Assembly (NCBI GenBank): GCA_905480425.1 | Contig: CAJQQG010000007.1 | Coordinates: 1 to 64,000, forward strand | Source: an uncultured Flavobacteriaceae bacterium | GTDB taxonomy: Bacteria > Bacteroidota > Bacteroidia > Flavobacteriales > Flavobacteriaceae | DNA length: 64,000 nucleotides | Direction of reading: 5' to 3' | In this document: piece by piece, positions 59,217-64,000 of the stretch | Position numbering within the stretch: position 1 is the stretch's first letter | Layout of the letters: every line of letters starts with the position of its first letter | Translations under genes and position numbers: made by a program | The notes under the pieces: generated by a model | Told to the model about the DNA's origin: nothing | Databases searched by the model: none | Seen by the model: the letters and a program-made list of their open reading frames with translations, nothing else

Positions 59217-61394
59217 CTAAAGATTTTGGTATATAAAGTTAGTCATTTTAGTGTACAGATGGTTTCGAGTATTTCCTCCAAAAATTCCGTGGTTTTTATC
59301 AGGGTATATCATCCATTCAAATTGCTTGTTTGCTTGAATTAGGGCCTCCACCATTCGCATTGTATTTTGAACATGAACATTATCATCCCCTGATCCATGA
59401 ATAATTAAAAATTTACCGTCCAGTTGATCTGCATAATTAAGAGGTGAATTTAAGTCATAACCTTCTGGGTTCTCATCAGGAGTTCGCATAAAACGCTCTG
59501 TATAAATAGTATCATAAAAACGCCAATTAGTTACAGGAGCTACTGCAATTCCAAAAGAAAAAACATCATTTCCCTTTAGTAAGCATTGTGCAGCCATGTG
59601 TCCCCCAAAACTCCAGCCCCAAATTCCTATTCTAGAATTGTCAATAAAAGGAAAACTTCCTATTTTTCTTGCTGCTTCAATTTGATCTAATGCTTCGTAC
59701 TTAACCAAATTCAAATAGGTAGCTTTTTTGAATTTAGCACCCTTTAAACCTGTTCCTTTTCCATCTACACAAGCTATAATATATCCTTGATTTGCTAATG
59801 ATTTATGCCAAAGTAAACGATCATCCCCCCAGCGATTTGAAACCTCTTGTGATCCGGGTCCTGAATATTGAAACATCAAAACAGGATATTTTTTAGAAGA
59901 ATCAAAATTATTAGGTTTAATAATCCACATATTTAAAGACTCTCCATTTACATTAAGTGTAGAAAATTCTTTATCTGGCAATTTGAAAGAACTTAGATTT
60001 TTAATAAGTATATCGTTATTCAATATTTGCCTTAATGGCTTATTTTTTTTTGTTGCATAAAGTGTGTAAACTGGAGGTGTTTGTTCATCTGAATACGAAT
60101 GAATGTAATAAGCTCCGCCCACGCTAAAGGTTGCGCCATTCGTTCCTCTTGTTTCATGAAGAACTCGTTTTCCCTTACCCGAAAGCTTTACTGAATAAAT
60201 ACCTCTTTCTGTACTACTACCTTCTACGGATTGATAATAAATTTCTTTTGTTTTTTTATTAAATCCATAAAGCTCTGTTACCTCCCAATTTCCTTTAGTA
60301 ACTTGGTTTAGTAAAGCTCCATTCCTGTTATAATGATACACATGATTATATCCATCGCGTTCACTAGTCCATAAAAAAGTAGCATCCTCTAAAAACTGTA
60401 AATTATCATGAATGCTTACATATGCCTCATCTTTCTCTTCCAAAAGAAGTTGCATCTTATCGGTTTTTGGACTCCATCGCCAAACTTTCAGATGATTTTG
60501 ATGCCTGTTTAAGGTTTGAATAATTAAACCGTTATTTCCTTCTTCAAACTTGATACGAGGAATATAGTAGGGGGCTTCTCCTTCAAAAAAAATACGCTTC
60601 TTTTTTCTATTTTCTAGAGTAAAATGATGCAATGTAATTTTTGAATTTTCTTCTCCAGCTTTTGGATACCTGAAACGATATGGAAACTGGTAAACATCTT
60701 TTCCATAAATATCCATTGAAAAAATAGGTACTTTTGTTTCATCAAAACGCATATAAACTAACGCTGAGGAGTCTGGGCTCCAATCAAATGCTCGAACAAA
60801 TCCAAACTCCTCTTCATATACCCAATCTGAAATTCCATTAAGTGTTTTATAGTCACCATCAAAAGTGACTTGAACTTTTCTTTGACTTACTAAATCTTTT
60901 ATAAATAAATTTCGCTTAAATACATATGCTATTTTAGTTGCGTCTGGAGAAAATAATGGTTCTTGAATCTTATTATCAGATATTTTATGTAACTCTTTAT
61001 TTTTTTTATTATATACCCAATATATTGCTTGTTTTGATCTTCTATAAATAGGGTTTACTTCGGTTTCTAAAATGATTTTTTCTTCGTTTTTCGAAAATGA
61101 ATAATTAGAAAAATAAGTTATTTCTGGGAGATTATCTGAGGATACTATTACAGTTCCAGAATTAACTTTATTGAAATCGTATTGCATTACAGTGGTAGTA
61201 CCTTTTTGACTAGCGGTCTCCAAAATAGTATAATTCGTTCCATTTTTCATAGATCGTATAGATTCTAATCGCACTGGATTATAATTTCCATTCCAAAGAT
61301 CATTAATAGAGATAGTAGGTGGCTGTGCAAATATGAGATTTGTAAAAAAGAATAATAAAATGATTTTTTTCATATTAAAGTTCGGTATGTGCAA
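59217..61394 (-). CDS. Dipeptidyl peptidase IV-like S9 family peptidase
   Basis: WDWVYEEEFGF-like DWVYEEEFGFVRAFDWSPD, GIWGWSFGGHMA (GxSxG), HGSGDDNVH, YPDKNHGI. Confidence 0.94.
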   Translation of the reverse strand: MHIPNFNMKKIILLFFFTNLIFAQPPTISINDLWNGNYNPVRLESIRSMKNGTNYTILETASQKGTTTVMQYDFNKVNSGTVIVSSDNLPEITYFSNYSFSKNEEKIILETEVNPIYRRSKQAIYWVYNKKNKELHKISDNKIQEPLFSPDATKIAYVFKRNLFIKDLVSQRKVQVTFDGDYKTLNGISDWVYEEEFGFVRAFDWSPDSSALVYMRFDETKVPIFSMDIYGKDVYQFPYRFRYPKAGEENSKITLHHFTLENRKKKRIFFEGEAPYYIPRIKFEEGNNGLIIQTLNRHQNHLKVWRWSPKTDKMQLLLEEKDEAYVSIHDNLQFLEDATFLWTSERDGYNHVYHYNRNGALLNQVTKGNWEVTELYGFNKKTKEIYYQSVEGSSTERGIYSVKLSGKGKRVLHETRGTNGATFSVGGAYYIHSYSDEQTPPVYTLYATKKNKPLRQILNNDILIKNLSSFKLPDKEFSTLNVNGESLNMWIIKPNNFDSSKKYPVLMFQYSGPGSQEVSNRWGDDRLLWHKSLANQGYIIACVDGKGTGLKGAKFKKATYLNLVKYEALDQIEAARKIGSFPFIDNSRIGIWGWSFGGHMAAQCLLKGNDVFSFGIAVAPVTNWRFYDTIYTERFMRTPDENPEGYDLNSPLNYADQLDGKFLIIHGSGDDNVHVQNTMRMVEALIQANKQFEWMIYPDKNHGIFGGNTRNHLYTKMTNFIYQNL

Positions 61395-61462
61395 TTTAGT
61401 GAAATCTACTCAATCATAATTTATACGAGGATTCAAAATCTGTATCTTTATAAAAAAATAAT

Positions 61463-62779
61463 ATGGCTAAGAGGATTGACGGGTTTTCCAAACTATCAAA
61501 AGAAGAGAAAATTGACTGGATTACTCACACTCATTTTAAAAACTCAACCGCTGCAGCCTCTCAGCTAAGCTCATATTGGAATTCGGATCCAAGTTTACAA
61601 ACACAGCATGATGAGTTCATTGAAAACACACTCACTAACTTTTATATGCCTTTGGGTGTAGCACCAAATTTTTTAATTAACGAATCCCTCTTCACATTAC
61701 CAATGGTAATAGAAGAGAGTTCAGTAGTAGCTGCTGCTGGAAATGCAGCAAAATTTTGGTTAAATAAAGGCGGTTTTAAAACAGTGGTGATTGATACCTT
61801 AAAAGTAGGACAAGTACATTTTCTGTATAAAGGAAACCCTGAACTACTTTATGCCTTTTTTGAAAAAAACAAAAAAAACCTGTTAAATGCCACTTCAGGA
61901 TTGACTCAAAAAATGGAACTCCGTGGTGGAGGGATTGTAAGCTTAGATTTGGTATCTAAAACAACTGCACTTCCCAATTACTATCAATTAAATGTTCGCT
62001 TTAAAACTGCGGATGCCATGGGTGCTAATTTTATTAATTCTTGTTTAGAATCATTAGCCACAGCTTTTGAAAACCTTATAGCAAAAGAAACTTTTTTTAT
62101 GGAAAAAGAAGTCTCTATTGAAATAGTAATGAGTATACTTTCAAACTATGTGCCTGAATGTCTGGTAAAAGCAAGTGTTTCTTGTTCCGTTGATGAGATT
62201 GAGCATCAAGAAGGTCTTTCTGGAAAGAAATTTGCTGAAAAAATAGTACAGGCAGTTGAAATTGCTAGTTGCGAAACTTTTCGAGCCGTAACCCATAATA
62301 AAGGAATAATGAATGGAGTTGATGCCTTAATTATTGCAACTGGAAATGACTTTAGAGCCATAGAAGCTGGGGTACATGCATATGCAGCTCGTAATGGACA
62401 ATATACATCCTTAAGCAAGGCCTCTATTATTGATGATCAATTCACTATGGAGTTGATACTTCCTTTAGCCCTAGGAACTGTAGGTGGCCTTACTAAACTT
62501 CATCCAATGGTGGAATGGAGTATGGAACTTTTGGGAAATCCTGATGCCAAGAAATTAATGGAAATTGTCGCTGTAGCTGGCTTGGCACAAAATTTTGCTG
62601 CATTGCGCTCTTTGGTCACCTCAGGGATCCAGAAAGGACATATGAAAATGCACTTATTTAATATTTTAAATCAATTAGGTGCAAAACCAGTCCAAAAAGA
62701 AGCTGCTCTTAACTATTTTAAAAAAAATACGGTAAGCGTAAAGGCCGTAAGTGATTTTTTACACTCAAATGAAATATAA
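61463..62779 (+). CDS. Hydroxymethylglutaryl-CoA reductase (class II, 'degradative' type)
   Basis: YMPLGVAPNFLINESLFTLPMVIEESSVVAAAGNAAKFW, HNKGIMNGVDALIIATGNDFRAIEAGVHAYAA. Confidence 0.95.
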   Translation: MAKRIDGFSKLSKEEKIDWITHTHFKNSTAAASQLSSYWNSDPSLQTQHDEFIENTLTNFYMPLGVAPNFLINESLFTLPMVIEESSVVAAAGNAAKFWLNKGGFKTVVIDTLKVGQVHFLYKGNPELLYAFFEKNKKNLLNATSGLTQKMELRGGGIVSLDLVSKTTALPNYYQLNVRFKTADAMGANFINSCLESLATAFENLIAKETFFMEKEVSIEIVMSILSNYVPECLVKASVSCSVDEIEHQEGLSGKKFAEKIVQAVEIASCETFRAVTHNKGIMNGVDALIIATGNDFRAIEAGVHAYAARNGQYTSLSKASIIDDQFTMELILPLALGTVGGLTKLHPMVEWSMELLGNPDAKKLMEIVAVAGLAQNFAALRSLVTSGIQKGHMKMHLFNILNQLGAKPVQKEAALNYFKKNTVSVKAVSDFLHSNEI

Positions 62780-63689
62780 AACACTCTCTTTTTACGGACG
62801 TGGAAAATTATTACTTACTAGTGAATATGCAGTTTTAAGTGGTGCACGTGCCTTAGCACTGCCCTGTCAAAAAGGTCAAAAATTAACTTTTGAACCTCTA
62901 GACTCCAATGAATTATTGTGGGAAAGTTTTGATATTAACAATAATTCTTGGTTTAAAGCAAAATTTCAATTGCCTTCATGCTTTATAGTAACCTCTTCGA
63001 ATACCTCGATTTCGAAGAGATTATGTTCAATATTAAGAAGAGCACAAGTACTTAATCCATGTTTTTTAAAAAGTCAAGGAGGACAGGTGAAAACATTCTT
63101 AGAATTTGAAAGACTATGGGGTCTTGGTAGTTCGTCTACCTTGGTGTCTAATATTGCACAGTGGGCAAATGTAAATGCATATGATTTATTAGAACATAGC
63201 TTTGGAGGGAGCGGCTATGATTTAGCCTGTGCAGTTTCAAAGAATCCCATTTGTTACACCAGAAATAAATTACATCCTCTTATTGAAAAAGTATCTTTTA
63301 ACCCTGCTTTTAGAAAAAATTTATATTTTATATATCTTAATCAAAAGCAAAGTAGTCATAATGCCATAAAAGGAATAAAGCCTTCTACCTTTAGTAAGGA
63401 GTCCCTCAAAGAATTAAATATCATTACCAATGACATATTGAAATGTAAAACTCAGGAATCATTTAATATTCTTATTGAGAAACATGAAGGAATAATAGCT
63501 AGAATACTCCAAAAAAAGACAATTAAACAACTTTTATTTTCTGATTTTGAGGGCGCTATTAAAAGTCTTGGTGCATGGGGTGGTGATTTTATTATAGCCT
63601 CAGGGGGTTTAGATTCTCCTCGCTATTTTAATCAAAAAGGGTTTAAAACTGTTATTACTTTTGAAGAGATGATCTACTCGTGTAAATGA
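62769..63689 (+). CDS. GYDIA-type GHMP kinase
   Basis: GRGKLLLTSEYAVLSGARALALP, WGLGSSSTLVSN, SGYDLACA; overlaps the HMG-CoA reductase gene. Confidence 0.88.
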   Translation: MKYKTLSFYGRGKLLLTSEYAVLSGARALALPCQKGQKLTFEPLDSNELLWESFDINNNSWFKAKFQLPSCFIVTSSNTSISKRLCSILRRAQVLNPCFLKSQGGQVKTFLEFERLWGLGSSSTLVSNIAQWANVNAYDLLEHSFGGSGYDLACAVSKNPICYTRNKLHPLIEKVSFNPAFRKNLYFIYLNQKQSSHNAIKGIKPSTFSKESLKELNIITNDILKCKTQESFNILIEKHEGIIARILQKKTIKQLLFSDFEGAIKSLGAWGGDFIIASGGLDSPRYFNQKGFKTVITFEEMIYSCK

Positions 63690-63769
63690 TTTGGTAATTT
63701 TTAAATTTAAAAAAATCATAAAAAATCCAAATTAATTTAGACGGTTTTATGAAAATAAACCTCTATTTA

Positions 63770-64000
63770 TTAATAGTAAAGTGCTCTGTTATCATCAATA
63801 GTAGCAACCGACTCTAATGCTTTAAAAACACTTTCTGTAAGTCTAGAACTAACGTTACGCATCATTTTATTGATAAAAGGAGTATAGTCTTCCAAATCAT
63901 CAACTATATTTTTTTTCAATAATATTACTTTAAACACGCCATTTTCGCCTTTGATAAAATCGGAGGTTTGTCCTTCTTTTAACGCAAATGCAGCTCCTAC
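63770..64000 (-). CDS. C-terminus of a peptidyl-prolyl isomerase (PpiD/SurA-like), partial
   Basis: Minus-strand translation VGAAFALKEGQTSDFIKGENGVFKVILLKKNIVDDLEDYTPFINKMMRNVSSRLTESVFKALESVATIDDNRALYY; open at window edge. Not in the ORF track. Confidence 0.7.
   Translation of the reverse strand, partial: VGAAFALKEGQTSDFIKGENGVFKVILLKKNIVDDLEDYTPFINKMMRNVSSRLTESVFKALESVATIDDNRALYY

Noticed and set aside
1-64000. CRISPR arrays, tRNA/rRNA genes, IS elements, prophage, toxin-antitoxin or other defence islands
   Set aside because: Looked for regularly spaced repeats, transposase/integrase motifs, tRNA-like cloverleaf ends and defence domains; none could be supported. The window reads as contiguous core genome.

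Overview
AT-rich 64 kb window from a Bacteroidetes chromosome, most likely Flavobacteriaceae. The main evidence is the gldKLMN gliding/T9SS block, TAnnTTTG-like promoters, and the miaB / sigma54-activator / lptE / secG / groESL and mreBCD-mrdA-rodA blocks. It is mostly core genome with densely packed, often overlapping genes. I found no rRNA, tRNA, CRISPR array, IS element, prophage or recognisable anti-phage system. Identifiable modules: a secreted M20 amidohydrolase / NTF2-like / DASS transporter operon; a NagB-LmbE fusion; two SulP transporters, one next to an MBL-rhodanese enzyme; gldKLMN next to a ureohydrolase-like protein with eroded metal motifs and topA; a CxCC beta-propeller-like protein paired with a TlpA-like thioredoxin; a TonB receptor / HMA / HYC_CC_PP metal-type locus; a DPP4-POT-thioredoxin operon; and HMG-CoA reductase plus a GHMP kinase. 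The least explained signals are an uncharacterised secreted domain family present three times in two genes, a likely stress-regulatory inverted repeat with a sigma54-like element upstream of groES, and several genes whose homology or signal peptides extend upstream of any ATG. I did not find a convincing wholly new defence-type or mobile system. The candidates below are hypotheses of modest strength. Product names come from reading the translated proteins by eye; no database search was run.
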